Notes: a model not told the origin generated them from the sequence alone. DNA of 64,000 bases from Polynucleobacter sp. JS-JIR-II-b4 (GCF_018687815.1 NZ_CP061306.1:806001-870000), one strand, 5' to 3'; shown: positions 1 to 9,153, counted from the stretch's first letter. Program-made: numbers and translations.

Positions 1-420
1 GGTAGTGGCACCAATAAAGGTGAATAAACCAGACTCCACATGGGGTAGCAGGGCATCTTGCTGGCTTTTATTGAAGCGATGGATCTCGTCAACAAATAAA
101 ATCGTTTGCTTGCCGTACTGAGCCATATTTTGTTGGGCTTGCTCAATGGATTCCCGGATTTCTTTAACGCCCGCTAGGACTGCAGAGATCGCAATGAACT
201 CACGATCAAATGCTTTGGCGGAGAGACGCGCTAGCGTAGTCTTGCCAACGCCCGGAGGCCCCCACAAAATCATCGAGTGAGGCTTGCCGGAGGCAAATGC
301 TAGATTGAGTGGCTTACCGCTTGCTAATAAATGCGTTTGTCCAATGACTTCTTCAATCGTTTTTGGGCGCAGTGCCTCTGCTAAGGGTGGAGGCGGCGCG
401 CTATCAAAAAGACTGCTCAT
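1..420 (-). CDS. rarA: Replication-associated recombination protein A (RarA/MgsA), partial
   Basis: This is the N-terminal 140 residues of a AAA+ ATPase of the RarA/MgsA/WRNIP1 family, which acts at stalled replication forks. The gene runs off the left edge. Visible motifs are the family N-terminus [16 protein letters not shown], Walker [14 protein letters not shown] and Walker [21 protein letters not shown], followed by the sensor-1 start FIGATT at the edge. The ATG lies at 418-420, four bases beyond the stop of the DUF3429 gene, so the two are probably cotranscribed. The clamp-loader-like C-terminal part lies outside the window. Confidence 0.95.
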   Translation of the reverse strand, partial: MSSLFDSAPPPPLAEALRPKTIEEVIGQTHLLASGKPLNLAFASGKPHSMILWGPPGVGKTTLARLSAKAFDREFIAISAVLAGVKEIRESIEQAQQNMAQYGKQTILFVDEIHRFNKSQQDALLPHVESGLFTFIGATT

Positions 421-424
421 TGCA

Positions 425-904
425 TCAGGCTTGAATAAAGAGAATAACTAAGGATGCCCAAGTGAGGCAGGCTGCTGCAACATAGGTCAAGCGATTGCGC
501 ATGGTCATAAAAGCAGAGCGGGCGGCTTCATCAGCAAAATAATATTGATAGGTGTTCTGATCAATATTGCGCTGAATGATTAGAGTGGAAGCCAAAATCA
601 GTAAGCCTACTGGAATATAAATATGAAGGGCTAACCAAGCCACTAAAGCGGGGATGACACCCCAGATCCATGCATTACGGTCTTCCCAGCGATCACCAGC
701 GGGTGCCTTACCTAGAAGATGTAAATTGGCACCCCAATGCAAAGCCCCCATAAAGGAAGTAATCACGGCACCATAACCCGCTAAAGATTCAGCGCTTAAA
801 TAATTCACGGGTGTTGGCGCTAATTGCACCATGAGGGCTAGCCCAATAAATGGAATAAGACCGGCATAGCCAAGTTTGCGAACTAAAGGTGGGATGGGGT
901 TCAC
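425..904 (-). CDS. DUF3429 family inner-membrane protein
   Basis: This 159-residue integral membrane protein has about five hydrophobic segments and the DUF3429 features [13 protein letters not shown] at the N-terminus and [11 protein letters not shown] in the middle. The function of the family is unknown. The start is a GTG at 902-904; no ATG in the same frame gives the full first helix and no clear Shine-Dalgarno precedes it, so the start is moderately secure. It lies directly upstream of rarA on the same strand. Confidence 0.85.
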   Translation of the reverse strand: MNPIPPLVRKLGYAGLIPFIGLALMVQLAPTPVNYLSAESLAGYGAVITSFMGALHWGANLHLLGKAPAGDRWEDRNAWIWGVIPALVAWLALHIYIPVGLLILASTLIIQRNIDQNTYQYYFADEAARSAFMTMRNRLTYVAAACLTWASLVILFIQA

Positions 905-940
905 GATGGGGATGTCTAGGTTAAGGAGTTGTGAATGAAA

Positions 941-1795
941 TTATTTATCGTAGGTGTATACGCCGCGACCTGTTTTGCGACCGAGATATCCAGCGGCAAC
1001 CATTTCACGAAGTAGTGGGCAAGGGCGGTATTTGGAATCGCTGAAGTTTTCAAAATACACTTCCATTACCGCTAAGCATGTATCTAATCCAATGAGATCT
1101 GCTAAGGCTAGTGGGCCAATCGGTTGATTGCAGCCTAACTTCATGCCAGCATCAATATCTTCTGGGCTAGCAAGACCTTCCGATAAAACAAAGAAAGCCT
1201 CATTAATCATGGGTAGCAAAATGCGATTCACCACAAAGCCAGGTGAATTTTTAACAGTAATCGGCTCTTTGCCAACACGCTTAGCCATGTCAATAATGGC
1301 AGCGTGGGTAGCGTCACTAGTCTGCAAGCCACGGATGACTTCCACTAAAGCCATTAAGGGTGGCGGGTTGAAAAAGTGCATGCCAATAAAGCGGGCAGGG
1401 TTTGAGTCAAGTGCCGCTAGTTTGGTAATCGATAGGGAGGAGGTGTTGGTGGCAATGATGGTGTCTTTGCTCACGACCTCGTCTACTTGCTTGAGAATCT
1501 TTTCTTTAATTGCTTGGTTCTCGGTTGCAGCTTCAATCACTAATCCCAAGCCTTTGAAGTCAGTATAAGAAGTACTTCCTTTAATACGTTTGAGAGCAGC
1601 TTCCTTTGCTTCAACAGTCAACGTTTCTTTTTTGACAAGACGATCCAAACTCTTGCTGATTTGCTCAAGTCCACGTTGCACTGCTGCCTCATTAATATCA
1701 ACCATCACGACATCCAGACCGGCCACTGCACATACTTGTGCAATCCCATTGCCCATAGTGCCTGCACCAATGACGCCTACAGATTGAATACTCAT
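941..1795 (-). CDS. 3-hydroxybutyryl-CoA dehydrogenase
   Basis: This 284-residue enzyme oxidises or reduces (S)-3-hydroxyacyl-CoA with NAD(P), in butyrate/PHB-type metabolism or beta-oxidation. It shows the Rossmann motif GVIGAGTMGNGIA at residues 7-19, the substrate-site run NTSSLSIT, the catalytic-His segment MHFFNPPPLM and the C-terminal GYLGRKTGRGVY. The ATG at 1793-1795 is preceded by AGAGGAAATAAG, a good ribosome binding site; a longer in-frame extension to 1852 would run into the neighbouring GST gene and is rejected. It is two bases downstream of the GST gene, so an operon with the GST and the aminotransferase is likely. Confidence 0.93.
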   Translation of the reverse strand: MSIQSVGVIGAGTMGNGIAQVCAVAGLDVVMVDINEAAVQRGLEQISKSLDRLVKKETLTVEAKEAALKRIKGSTSYTDFKGLGLVIEAATENQAIKEKILKQVDEVVSKDTIIATNTSSLSITKLAALDSNPARFIGMHFFNPPPLMALVEVIRGLQTSDATHAAIIDMAKRVGKEPITVKNSPGFVVNRILLPMINEAFFVLSEGLASPEDIDAGMKLGCNQPIGPLALADLIGLDTCLAVMEVYFENFSDSKYRPCPLLREMVAAGYLGRKTGRGVYTYDK

Positions 1796-1796
1796 C

Positions 1797-2528
1797 TTAT
1801 TTCCTCTTTTGATACTGGGTGGAACCAAATAACTGCTCTCTAGCCTTGTCATCGTGCAAGGGTTTGCGTAATGCGGTTAATACTTCACAACCACGCTTCA
1901 CTGCTGGTCGTGCCCCAATCTTTTCAAACCATTTTTTGAAATGCGGGTAATCATTGATTTCAATGCCTTGATTTTTCCAATTACGAGTCCATGGATAAAT
2001 CGCAATATCAGCAATGGAATAAGTTTTGCCTGCAATATAAGGATTATCTTTCAGTTGACCATCCAATACTCCATAGATGCGTTTGGCTTCATTGGTGTAG
2101 CGATTAATGGCATATTCAATTTTCTCAGGTGCGTAGAGTCTGAAGTGGTGGTTTTGCCCAAGCATGGGGCCAAGACCACCCATTTGGAACATCAGCCATT
2201 GCAGCACCTCGTACTTACCGCGGGTGCTTTGGGGCAAGAATTTGCCAGTCTTGCCGGCTAAATAGAGAAGGATGGCGCCAGACTCAAATACATTGATTGG
2301 TTTTCCGTCCGGCCCATTAGGATCAACGATTGCTGGAATCTTATTGTTAGGGCTAATCTTGAGGAACTCAGGCGCAAATTGATCTCCAGCACCAATATCA
2401 ATCGGATGAGCAATCCAGTCGCGACCTAGGCGGTAGCCGCATTCCTCAAGCATGATATGAACTTTGTGGCCATTTGGGGTTGGCCAACTATAGACATCAA
2501 TCACCTGATTCGATTTTGGGGTTGCCAT
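1797..2528 (-). CDS. Glutathione S-transferase family protein (YghU/YfcG-like)
   Basis: The protein has 243 residues: an N-terminal thioredoxin-like domain (YSWPTPNGHKVHIMLEE, then NNKIPAIVDP with the cis-proline and VFESGAILLYLAGK) and an all-helical C-terminal domain (ADIAIYPWTRNW). The spacing and the PNGHKV start resemble the YghU/Ure2p-like GSTs, which tend to act as disulfide-bond oxidoreductases or glutathionyl peroxidases rather than classic conjugating enzymes. The ATG at 2526-2528 follows TAGAGGAAAAA; a start further up at 2597 would overlap the aminotransferase and is rejected. The substrate cannot be read from sequence. Confidence 0.88.
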   Translation of the reverse strand: MATPKSNQVIDVYSWPTPNGHKVHIMLEECGYRLGRDWIAHPIDIGAGDQFAPEFLKISPNNKIPAIVDPNGPDGKPINVFESGAILLYLAGKTGKFLPQSTRGKYEVLQWLMFQMGGLGPMLGQNHHFRLYAPEKIEYAINRYTNEAKRIYGVLDGQLKDNPYIAGKTYSIADIAIYPWTRNWKNQGIEINDYPHFKKWFEKIGARPAVKRGCEVLTALRKPLHDDKAREQLFGSTQYQKRK

Positions 2529-2536
2529 TTTTTCCT

Positions 2537-3733
2537 CTATAAATTTTGTAAGCGCTGTAACGCATTGGCGAGAGTTTGCTCTTGTTTTGCAAAACAAAAA
2601 CGAATGACGCCAGACTCGGTGGGTTGTTCATAAAAAGCAGAAACTGGAATGGCGGCTACCCCAACTTCACTGGTGAGCCATTTGCAAAAATCAGCCTCAT
2701 TCAATTTAGCTTGAGGGATGCCTAGCGCGGAGTAATCAGCGCATTGAAAATAACTACCGGGGCTAGGAAGCAATTTAAATCTGGTTTTACTTAACCCAGC
2801 CCTAAAGAAATCTCGCTTAGCTTGATAAAAGGCGGAAAGATTTAAATAATGTTTTTCATCTGCAAGATAAGTGGCTAAGCCATATTGCATAGGGGTATTA
2901 ACGGCAAATACATTAAATTGATGTACCTTGCGGAACTCTTTTGTTAATAATGGCGGTGCGGCCACATAACCTACCTTCCAACCGGTGACGTGATAAGTCT
3001 TGCCAAAGCTAGAGACCAGAAAGCTCCTAGCTGCAAGCTCTGGATGAGAGGCGATGCTATAGTGCTGGGCTCCGTCATAGACCATATGTTCATAGACTTC
3101 ATCACTCAAAATTAAGGCGGAAGTATCGCGAACTAAAGCTGCTAGGTGATCAAGATCTGATTTATCCCACACCATGCCAGTCGGATTATGCGGAGTGTTA
3201 ATTAAAATGAGTCGCGTTTTAGGGTTGATAGCATTTGCTAATACACCCCATGGAATTTGATACGAAGCTACTTGTCCTGATTCATCACGTACGACCTGCA
3301 ATGAAATGGCAATCGTTTTACCTCCAGCTAAATCTATTGCAGGTCGGTAGCAGTCAAAGGCGGGTTCGATGATGATGACTTCATCGCCAGGACCAACGCA
3401 AGACAGTATGGCTGTAAATATGGCCTGTGTACCACCCGCAGTAATCGTGATTTCAGTCTCAGCATCGTAGTGGTGGCTATATAAACTGCTGATCTTCTGA
3501 CTAATGCCATGACGAAGTTCTGCAACTCCAGCCATAGGGGGGTATTGATTGTGATCTGCCAACATGGCGGCATTCACATCAGCAATGAGTTTTCTGTCGC
3601 ATGGAAAGTCCGGAAAACCTTGCCCAAGATTAATCGCCTGATGCTCTGCAGCAAGGGCAGACATTACTGTAAAGATCGTGGTCCCGACCTTTGGGAGGCG
3701 ACTTGGAAAAGAGGGGGTCTCTAGCGGGTTCAT
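2537..3733 (-). CDS. Class I/II pyridoxal-phosphate aminotransferase (YbdL/kynurenine-type)
   Basis: This 398-residue fold-type I PLP enzyme begins with KVGTTIFTVMSALAAEHQ and LGQGFPDFPCD, typical of methionine/kynurenine aminotransferases such as YbdL. The PLP lysine is in SSFGKTYHVTGWKVGY, NTPHNPTG binds the substrate and VIRFCFAK near the end holds the carboxylate-binding Arg. Likely substrates are methionine or aromatic amino acids with a keto acid acceptor; the exact one is not determined. It is the first gene of a minus-strand group with the GST and the hydroxyacyl-CoA dehydrogenase, with an 8-base gap to the GST. Confidence 0.9.
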   Translation of the reverse strand: MNPLETPSFPSRLPKVGTTIFTVMSALAAEHQAINLGQGFPDFPCDRKLIADVNAAMLADHNQYPPMAGVAELRHGISQKISSLYSHHYDAETEITITAGGTQAIFTAILSCVGPGDEVIIIEPAFDCYRPAIDLAGGKTIAISLQVVRDESGQVASYQIPWGVLANAINPKTRLILINTPHNPTGMVWDKSDLDHLAALVRDTSALILSDEVYEHMVYDGAQHYSIASHPELAARSFLVSSFGKTYHVTGWKVGYVAAPPLLTKEFRKVHQFNVFAVNTPMQYGLATYLADEKHYLNLSAFYQAKRDFFRAGLSKTRFKLLPSPGSYFQCADYSALGIPQAKLNEADFCKWLTSEVGVAAIPVSAFYEQPTESGVIRFCFAKQEQTLANALQRLQNL

Positions 3734-3817
3734 GAGGGTGGGGGCGGTGATCGGTCTTTTAATGCGGATATATCCGGTAGTCGCTAGAATGGTAAAAATA
3801 CATTAACAAATTGTGCC

Positions 3818-4594
3818 ATGCTGATCGTTCTTTCACCTGCTAAATCCTTGGATTACAAGACCCCCGCCAAGGTCAAGGCACCTACCTTGCCCGAGTTTGT
3901 CTCAGAATCAGCCAAACTCATTGCCGATCTTAAGAAGCTAGCACCGCAAGACATTGCCAAATTGATGGGTTTATCCGATCAGCTGGCCATTCTGAATGTC
4001 GGTCGCTATCGGGATTGGTCCAAGAAATTCACAGAAGAAAACAGTAAGCCGGCGATCTATGCCTTTGATGGGGATGTCTATGATGGTTTTGACGTTAAAA
4101 CGCTGAATGCCAAAGCGGTAGAGTTTGCCCAAGATCACATCCGAATTTTGTCCGGCCTTTATGGTGCGCTCAAGCCTCTGGATTTGATGCAGCCTTATCG
4201 CTTAGAAATGGGCACCTCATTCAAAAACGCCAGAGGTAAGGATCTTTATGCATTTTGGGGGAGTCGCGTAACCGATTCCATCAAGAAGGTTCTAGAAAAG
4301 CAAAAGAAGCCAGTCCTGCTGAACCTGGCTTCAGAAGAGTATTTCAAGGTACTCCAACCTAAAGAATTGGATTGCCAGGTCATTTCCCCGGTGTTTCAGG
4401 ATGCTAAGGATGGCAAGTACAAGATTATTTCTTTTTATGCCAAACGAGCCCGCGGCTTGATGGCTCGCTATGTGGTTGAGAATCGCATTACTGATCCCGC
4501 TGATTTAAAGGGCTTTAATTTAGATGGTTACAAGTACTATGCCGCTGAATCAAAAGTAGATAAGCCTGTATTTAGAAGGGCAGAAAGAAAATAA
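3818..4594 (+). CDS. yaaA: Peroxide stress protein YaaA
   Basis: This 258-residue protein of the YaaA/DUF328 family starts with the signature [16 protein letters not shown] and contains [12 protein letters not shown] and [20 protein letters not shown], all family hallmarks. In E. coli YaaA limits free iron and DNA damage during hydrogen peroxide stress and binds DNA. The gene is divergent from the aminotransferase across about 85 bases. Its TAA overlaps the ATG of the following DUF2863 gene by one base, so the two are translationally coupled. Confidence 0.95.
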   Translation: MLIVLSPAKSLDYKTPAKVKAPTLPEFVSESAKLIADLKKLAPQDIAKLMGLSDQLAILNVGRYRDWSKKFTEENSKPAIYAFDGDVYDGFDVKTLNAKAVEFAQDHIRILSGLYGALKPLDLMQPYRLEMGTSFKNARGKDLYAFWGSRVTDSIKKVLEKQKKPVLLNLASEEYFKVLQPKELDCQVISPVFQDAKDGKYKIISFYAKRARGLMARYVVENRITDPADLKGFNLDGYKYYAAESKVDKPVFRRAERK

Positions 4595-5805
4595 TGGCCG
4601 TGCATCGCACTAAAGCATCGCAACGGAATTCTCCAGAAGTGGAGAAGATGGTAGCTGACGCTATTTCTTTGGCCGCATCTGGCAGTCACATCGAGGATCG
4701 CTTTTGGGAAGAACGTCTGAACGTGCGCTTAATGCGCTTGCTCAAAAGTCAAAATCAAAACGTGATTGATGCCGCTCTAGATCAAACCTTTCGTATTAAT
4801 ACGGTAGCCTTTGAAGTGCTTGCCGATATTGCGGAAACATTGGCTGAGTCATTGAAGGTTGAGCATGAAGGACGGGAGTGGGATGTGCTGTTACTAGCAA
4901 TGCCTATCGTTGCTCATACTCGTTATCAGATTCCATCCGGCCCATTGCCTGTCAATATCATTGAGTCAACTGCTCAGGCTTTACAAAGCGCCATCGCTTC
5001 AACGGATGCGCGCATAGCCATCGTTCCATGGCTTTACAGCATTGATCAAATGCCGCATTCGCATTGTCAAACGCGCATACTGACTGAAGCATTGGCAACT
5101 GCTGCGATCTCTGGAAAAGACGCCAAGCTAGAGCTGCGCGATATGTCGGAAACCATTGCCGTATTGGCAGACCCACGCTTCATTATTGCTGCCTTAAGTG
5201 CACCGAGTGGCTCTCCAATTTTCCGCTGGCAGGCAGAGCCACCGGCTCGCCAAGAGCGCGGTGTGAGCTTGATTGGTTGGCAAACTGCCATGCAAGAGCC
5301 AATTGCATCTCTACTCCCTGGTTGTGAGTTTGAGCTGCTCTTACCAGAGGCGTATTTCACAAACTGCCGTTTGGCTGATAAGCATGTCCGACCTTTAAGT
5401 ATTCGCGCAGCAGTCAATTTTTTAGAGAGCACTTTCGGGATACTGCCAGCCGGCCTATCTTGTGTGGTCGGCGCCTTTGGAGAAGAGCAGGCAGATGAGT
5501 ATCGAATATCGTTCAGTGTAAAAGGTTCATCCGATGTAATGTATGGGGTGATCTGGCCACTGTATGACAGAGAAAGCGTGGCAAACGACGCTTTAAACGA
5601 CCTGTCAGATGATGAGAGTCCCATTAAGAAGATTTGTGATGCCTTGCATGACGCAGGAGTAGAGGATGTATTCCGACATGCAATGCTGTTTGATCCAGAG
5701 CTTTGTGATGACTGTGGTGCACCTTTATTCCCAGATCGCTCAGGCGAGGCAGTGCATGCTGAAATGCCAGACGATGCACCATCACAGCAACCTTTGTTTC
5801 ACTAG
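4594..5805 (+). CDS. DUF2863 family protein
   Basis: This 403-residue cytoplasmic protein matches the DUF2863 family of Burkholderiales (N-terminal TKASQRNSPEVEKMVADAI, central AMPIVAHTRYQIPSGPLP, C-terminal CDDCGAPLFPDR). The CxxC near the end suggests a small metal site. It has no predicted membrane segment or signal peptide, and the function is unknown. The start overlaps the yaaA stop by one base, so it probably belongs to the same transcript. A bidirectional intrinsic terminator follows at about 5877. Confidence 0.85.
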   Translation: MAVHRTKASQRNSPEVEKMVADAISLAASGSHIEDRFWEERLNVRLMRLLKSQNQNVIDAALDQTFRINTVAFEVLADIAETLAESLKVEHEGREWDVLLLAMPIVAHTRYQIPSGPLPVNIIESTAQALQSAIASTDARIAIVPWLYSIDQMPHSHCQTRILTEALATAAISGKDAKLELRDMSETIAVLADPRFIIAALSAPSGSPIFRWQAEPPARQERGVSLIGWQTAMQEPIASLLPGCEFELLLPEAYFTNCRLADKHVRPLSIRAAVNFLESTFGILPAGLSCVVGAFGEEQADEYRISFSVKGSSDVMYGVIWPLYDRESVANDALNDLSDDESPIKKICDALHDAGVEDVFRHAMLFDPELCDDCGAPLFPDRSGEAVHAEMPDDAPSQQPLFH

Positions 5806-5807
5806 GT

Positions 5808-5833
5808 AAAACAAAGAAGCAAAACAAAGAAGC
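5808..5833. repeat. Tandem 13-bp direct repeat
   Basis: Two perfect head-to-tail copies of AAAACAAAGAAGC lie at 5808-5820 and 5821-5833, directly after the DUF2863 stop codon. A partial third copy (GAAGCAAAAGAAA) lies at about 5853. The stretch is A-rich and precedes the shared terminator. It looks like replication slippage in a 3' untranslated region; no function is evident. Confidence 0.7.
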
Positions 5834-5876
5834 AAAAGAAAAATATATCAATGAAGCAAAAGAAACGCTAAGCAAT

Positions 5877-5906
5877 AAAAAAGCCGAGATGTCTCGGCTT
5901 TTTTAT
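5877..5906. terminator. Bidirectional intrinsic terminator
   Basis: The arms AAGCCGAGA (5881-5889) and TCTCGGCTT (5892-5900) form a strong hairpin flanked by A and T runs. It serves the DUF2863 gene on the plus strand and the MliC-like gene on the minus strand. Confidence 0.9.
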
Positions 5907-5924
5907 TTGATGCAGTGTGAGAAA

Positions 5925-6299
5925 TTAATTCTGCACAAAAGGTTCCGCGCCAGCAAACAAGTGTGGCAACTTACCAGATTTCATATCTGCCGTTTGGCAA
6001 AAATCGGCAAGACGCACACCCGCTTTAATGTTGAATAACATTGCTTTGTTACCCAACACCACTAGGTCGAAACCAGAGTTGGTATTTTTGTAGCGAAGAC
6101 TGCCCGGCAATGAAGTTTGGCGATCCAAATCATACGTTTTGGATTCCCAAGTTAAGCGGATCTTTTCAGTTGTGCCAGCAGTTTTGAACTGCTTGCTTTC
6201 TTGACAGGTCCAAGTAAATGCTTCTTCATCAGCAAATGCATTTGCAGCGCCTAAAGCGCTAGCAAGCACAAGGCTAATGGCGAGAAGGTTTTTCTTCAT
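5925..6299 (-). CDS. Exported MliC-like protein (putative lysozyme-inhibitor fold)
   Basis: This 124-residue protein has a clear Sec signal peptide, with cleavage after about ANAFA. The mature part carries two cysteines, one in FTWTCQ and one in LADFCQ, around a run LPGSLRYKNTNSGFDLVV then NKAMLF. The layout resembles MliC/PliC-type inhibitors of C-type lysozyme: a small beta-barrel, a disulfide and an SG-x-RY-like motif. The match is from pattern memory and is tentative; a plain hypothetical periplasmic protein is the alternative. It lies 10 bases downstream of mdh on the same strand and probably shares its transcript. Confidence 0.6.
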   Translation of the reverse strand: MKKNLLAISLVLASALGAANAFADEEAFTWTCQESKQFKTAGTTEKIRLTWESKTYDLDRQTSLPGSLRYKNTNSGFDLVVLGNKAMLFNIKAGVRLADFCQTADMKSGKLPHLFAGAEPFVQN

Positions 6300-6309
6300 C
6301 TAGTTTTCC

Positions 6310-7299
6310 TTATGAGAGCAAGTGCTTAACGCCAGCCTGCTCTTCGAGTAACTCATTCAAGGTGTGGGTCATGCGATCACGGGAGAATGCATCGATCTCT
6401 AAACCCTCGATCATTTTGTATTCGCCGTTTTCGCAAACAACTGGGAAGCCATAAATCACTTCAGCAGGAATATCGTATTCGCCCTTAGAAGGAATGCCCA
6501 TCGTTACCCACTTACCGTTAGTACCGAGCACCCAATCATGGATGTGATCAATCGCTGCATTTGCTGCAGAAGCTGCAGAAGAAAGGCCGCGCGCTTCAAT
6601 GATGGCTGCACCACGTTTGCCAACAGTAGGAATGAATACATCTTTGTTCCAAGCAGCATCGTTAATGGAGTCTTTTACTGACTTGCCATCGATAGTTGCA
6701 AAGCGATAGTCTGGGTACATTGTTGGGCTGTGGTTACCCCATACAACCAATTTCTCAATGTCAGCAACTGGCTTGTTCAACTTGCTAGCCAATTGTGAGA
6801 GGGCGCGGTTGTGATCAAGGCGTAACATCGCTGTGAAATTCTTCGCAGGAATATCTGGAGCAGATTTCATGGCGATGTACGCATTGGTATTTGCTGGATT
6901 ACCAACAACCAATACTTTTACAGTCTTCTTAGCAACTGCATTTAATGCTTTGCCTTGAGCTGTGAAAATTTGTGCGTTAGCGGAGAGCAAGTCTTTACGC
7001 TCCATGCCAGGACCACGTGGACGTGCGCCAACTAAAAGGGCAACGTCGATATCTTTAAAAGCGGTCATGGGGTCAGAGTGCGCTGACATACCTGCCAATA
7101 GCGGGAATGCGCAGTCTTCCAATTCCATCATGACGCCAGTTAAGGCTTTTTGAGCTTTTTCATCAGGAATCTCAAGCAATTGCAGGATGACGGGCTGATC
7201 TTTGCCCAACAGGTCGCCATTGGCGATGCGGAATAGAAGGGAATATCCGATTTGACCGGCTGCACCGGTTACAGCGACACGCATTGGGGCTTTTGCCAT
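6310..7299 (-). CDS. mdh: Malate dehydrogenase
   Basis: This 329-residue NAD-dependent malate dehydrogenase interconverts malate and oxaloacetate in the TCA cycle. It shows [19 protein letters not shown] for the dinucleotide site, the substrate loop [20 protein letters not shown] and the catalytic segment [15 protein letters not shown]. The ATG at 7297-7299 ([12 protein letters not shown]) is preceded by TTTGGAGTT; an ATG five codons upstream has no better site. It is divergent from a GntR-family regulator with a perfect palindrome between them, and the sdh and gltA genes follow on the other side of that regulator. Confidence 0.97.
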   Translation of the reverse strand: MAKAPMRVAVTGAAGQIGYSLLFRIANGDLLGKDQPVILQLLEIPDEKAQKALTGVMMELEDCAFPLLAGMSAHSDPMTAFKDIDVALLVGARPRGPGMERKDLLSANAQIFTAQGKALNAVAKKTVKVLVVGNPANTNAYIAMKSAPDIPAKNFTAMLRLDHNRALSQLASKLNKPVADIEKLVVWGNHSPTMYPDYRFATIDGKSVKDSINDAAWNKDVFIPTVGKRGAAIIEARGLSSAASAANAAIDHIHDWVLGTNGKWVTMGIPSKGEYDIPAEVIYGFPVVCENGEYKMIEGLEIDAFSRDRMTHTLNELLEEQAGVKHLLS

Positions 7300-7397
7300 T
7301 ACTGAGAACTCCAAAGGAAGGTTAATTGGGTTAAATAAAGAAAACTTTTCTATTATCCATTCAAGTGTAGGGACTTTAGCTTTACACTGTCAATGAT

Positions 7398-7411
7398 GTC
7401 TTATATAAGAC
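7398..7411. promoter_or_regulatory. Perfect 14-bp palindrome, candidate GntR-family operator
   Basis: GTCTTATATAAGAC reads identically on both strands and lies between the divergent mdh and GntR-family genes. The GT...AC ends and AT-rich core resemble operators of GntR/HutC proteins. It probably mediates autoregulation and control of mdh; this is inferred from position and symmetry only. Confidence 0.6.
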
Positions 7412-7457
7412 TAGAATTACCTTGAATTTTATCCAATTGACACGGCCTGGAGTTAAT

Positions 7458-8195
7458 TTGTCTGATGTGAATTTGCCTGTTGCCTCATTTAGCCCTCTGT
7501 ACGAACAGATCAAGGCGATGATTTTGGCTAGTTTGCAAGCCTCGGAATGGCTTCCGGGGATGGCTATTCCTAGTGAAATGGAGCTAGCAGCCCGTTATGC
7601 CGTGAGCCAAGGCACTGTCCGCAAAGCCATTGATGAGCTGGCCGCCCAGAATTTACTGGTTCGCCGCCAAGGGAAGGGCACCTTTGTCGCCACCCATCAA
7701 GAAGACGACTGGCAATATCGTTTTTTACGCTTAGCCCCGGATTCTGGTGAGAAATTTCACCTAACTAACCAGTTTTTGACCTGCGAAAAGATTAAGGCTA
7801 CGGCTTACGTGGCTAATTTGCTCAAATTAAAGGCAGGTGACCCGATTATTCATATCGACCGGGTTCAGAGTTTTGCAGGAAAGCCCATTGTTTTTGAAGA
7901 GATTTTTCTACCTGGAGCTCGTTTTAAGGGCTTAGATCTTGAGGCGCTCAATGCATGGCATGGTCCTGTATACGCATTTTATGAGGGGCACTACGCCACC
8001 CATATGGTGCGTGCAGAAGAAAAAATTAAGGCTGTAGCTGCTGATGAAATGCTGGCAAAACACCTTCATCTGGAGGAGGGTGCGCCACTCCTTTCTGTAG
8101 AGCGGGTAGCTTTCACCTACGGGAATAAACCAGTAGAAATTCGTCACGCTAGATACGACACTTCAGAGCAGCATTACGAAAACAAATTGAACTAA
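7458..8195 (+). CDS. GntR-family transcriptional regulator, HutC/UTRA type
   Basis: The protein has about 245 residues: an N-terminal winged helix (SPLYEQIKAMILASL, PSEMELAARYAVSQGTVRKA, VRRQGKGTFVA) and a C-terminal UTRA ligand-binding domain (GDPIIHIDRVQ, LLSVERVAFTYG). The start is uncertain. TTG at 7458 is chosen because TGGAG stands five bases before it; an in-frame TTG at 7422 has no ribosome site, and an upstream ATG at 7393 meets a stop. It lies between mdh and sdhCDAB, so control of TCA-cycle genes by a metabolite is a reasonable inference. Confidence 0.88.
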   Translation: MSDVNLPVASFSPLYEQIKAMILASLQASEWLPGMAIPSEMELAARYAVSQGTVRKAIDELAAQNLLVRRQGKGTFVATHQEDDWQYRFLRLAPDSGEKFHLTNQFLTCEKIKATAYVANLLKLKAGDPIIHIDRVQSFAGKPIVFEEIFLPGARFKGLDLEALNAWHGPVYAFYEGHYATHMVRAEEKIKAVAADEMLAKHLHLEEGAPLLSVERVAFTYGNKPVEIRHARYDTSEQHYENKLN

Positions 8196-8219
8196 GTGCG
8201 TTGATGAACATATCCGTTA

Positions 8220-8250
8220 AAACCCCTATTAAACCCCTATAAACCCGTAA
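8220..8250. repeat. Phased AAACCCC repeats upstream of sdhC
   Basis: Two AAACCCCTAT units start at 8220 and 8231, and a weaker AAACCCG starts at 8241, so the period is about one helical turn. They lie 90-120 bases before the sdhC start. A regulatory role is possible but not shown. Confidence 0.5.
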
Positions 8251-8339
8251 AAATCCCCACCAGCCCTAAGGTTTCCAATAGAATATGTTGCGATACAACA
8301 AAACCACAATGAACCTCCACCTAAAGATAGAGATTACCC

Positions 8340-8759
8340 ATGGTTGATTCACAGCAAAACGTAAAAAAAGATAGACCGGTTTACCGAAATATTGGTCTTG
8401 CCCAGTTGATTAAATACCGCCTTCCTTGGGCCGGCAAAGTCTCCATTCTTCATCGTATTAGCGGGGCAGCGATGTTCCTCTTGTTGCCATTTATTTTGTA
8501 TCTCTTCGATCAGAGCCTTGCGTCTGAGCTGAGCTACCAAAAATTCCAAGCGTTCACCGGCAACATTTTGGTCAAGATTATTTGCCTCGGCTTGATCTGG
8601 TCTTTCTTGCACCACTTCTGTGCTGGTATTCGCTACCTTTTGCTCGATTTAGAAATCGGCGTTGAGAAGTCTGAAGCAAATCGTTCAGCCATTTTTGTTT
8701 TGTTCCTCGGCTTGGCTTTGACTGCTGTAGTGGGTCTCAAATTATTCGGCGTGTACTAA
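8340..8759 (+). CDS. sdhC: Succinate dehydrogenase cytochrome b556 subunit
   Basis: This 139-residue membrane anchor of complex II has three transmembrane helices. Motifs are RPVYRNIGLAQLIKYRLPW, SILHRISGAAMF (the quinone-site Ser/Arg segment) and HHFCAGIRYLLLD, where a His ligates heme b. It is the first gene of sdhCDABE. The preceding 144 bases must hold the operon promoter; no sharp sigma70 site was picked out there. Confidence 0.95.
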   Translation: MVDSQQNVKKDRPVYRNIGLAQLIKYRLPWAGKVSILHRISGAAMFLLLPFILYLFDQSLASELSYQKFQAFTGNILVKIICLGLIWSFLHHFCAGIRYLLLDLEIGVEKSEANRSAIFVLFLGLALTAVVGLKLFGVY

Positions 8760-8783
8760 GCGCACATCATTTAAGGAAATTTC

Positions 8784-9149
8784 ATGCCTATTTATCAAAT
8801 TGGACCAAAGCGCTTAGTTGTAGGCGCGCACTACGGCCTTAAAGAATGGATCATCCAGCGCGTTACTGCGATAGTGATGGTGGTATTTACGATTGTTTTG
8901 TTAGTGGACTATTGCATTACTGGCAGCGCTACTTATGAAGGTTGGTCTGCTTTGTTCAGCAACCAATTTATGAAGTTATTGACGCTCTTGGCGTTCATCA
9001 GTCTGTTCTATCACGCCTGGATTGGTATCCGTGATATCTGGATGGATTACATCAAGCCCGTCAGCATTCGTTTAACACTCCAAGTGTTAACTGTTCTGTA
9101 TCTCGTAGCCTGTGCGGCCTATGCCGTGCAAATTTTGTGGAAAGTGTAA
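8784..9149 (+). CDS. sdhD: Succinate dehydrogenase hydrophobic membrane anchor subunit
   Basis: This 121-residue three-helix membrane subunit pairs with SdhC to bind heme b and ubiquinone. Motifs are GLKEWIIQRVTAI and the heme/quinone segment FYHAWIGIRDIWMDYIKP. It follows sdhC by 24 bases, with AAGGAAATTTC before its ATG, and ends just before sdhA. Confidence 0.95.
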   Translation: MPIYQIGPKRLVVGAHYGLKEWIIQRVTAIVMVVFTIVLLVDYCITGSATYEGWSALFSNQFMKLLTLLAFISLFYHAWIGIRDIWMDYIKPVSIRLTLQVLTVLYLVACAAYAVQILWKV

Positions 9150-9153
9150 TTCG

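Noticed and set aside
5808..5860. A-rich repeats as the start of a CRISPR or minisatellite
   Set aside because: Only two full 13-bp copies without spacers; this is simple slippage.
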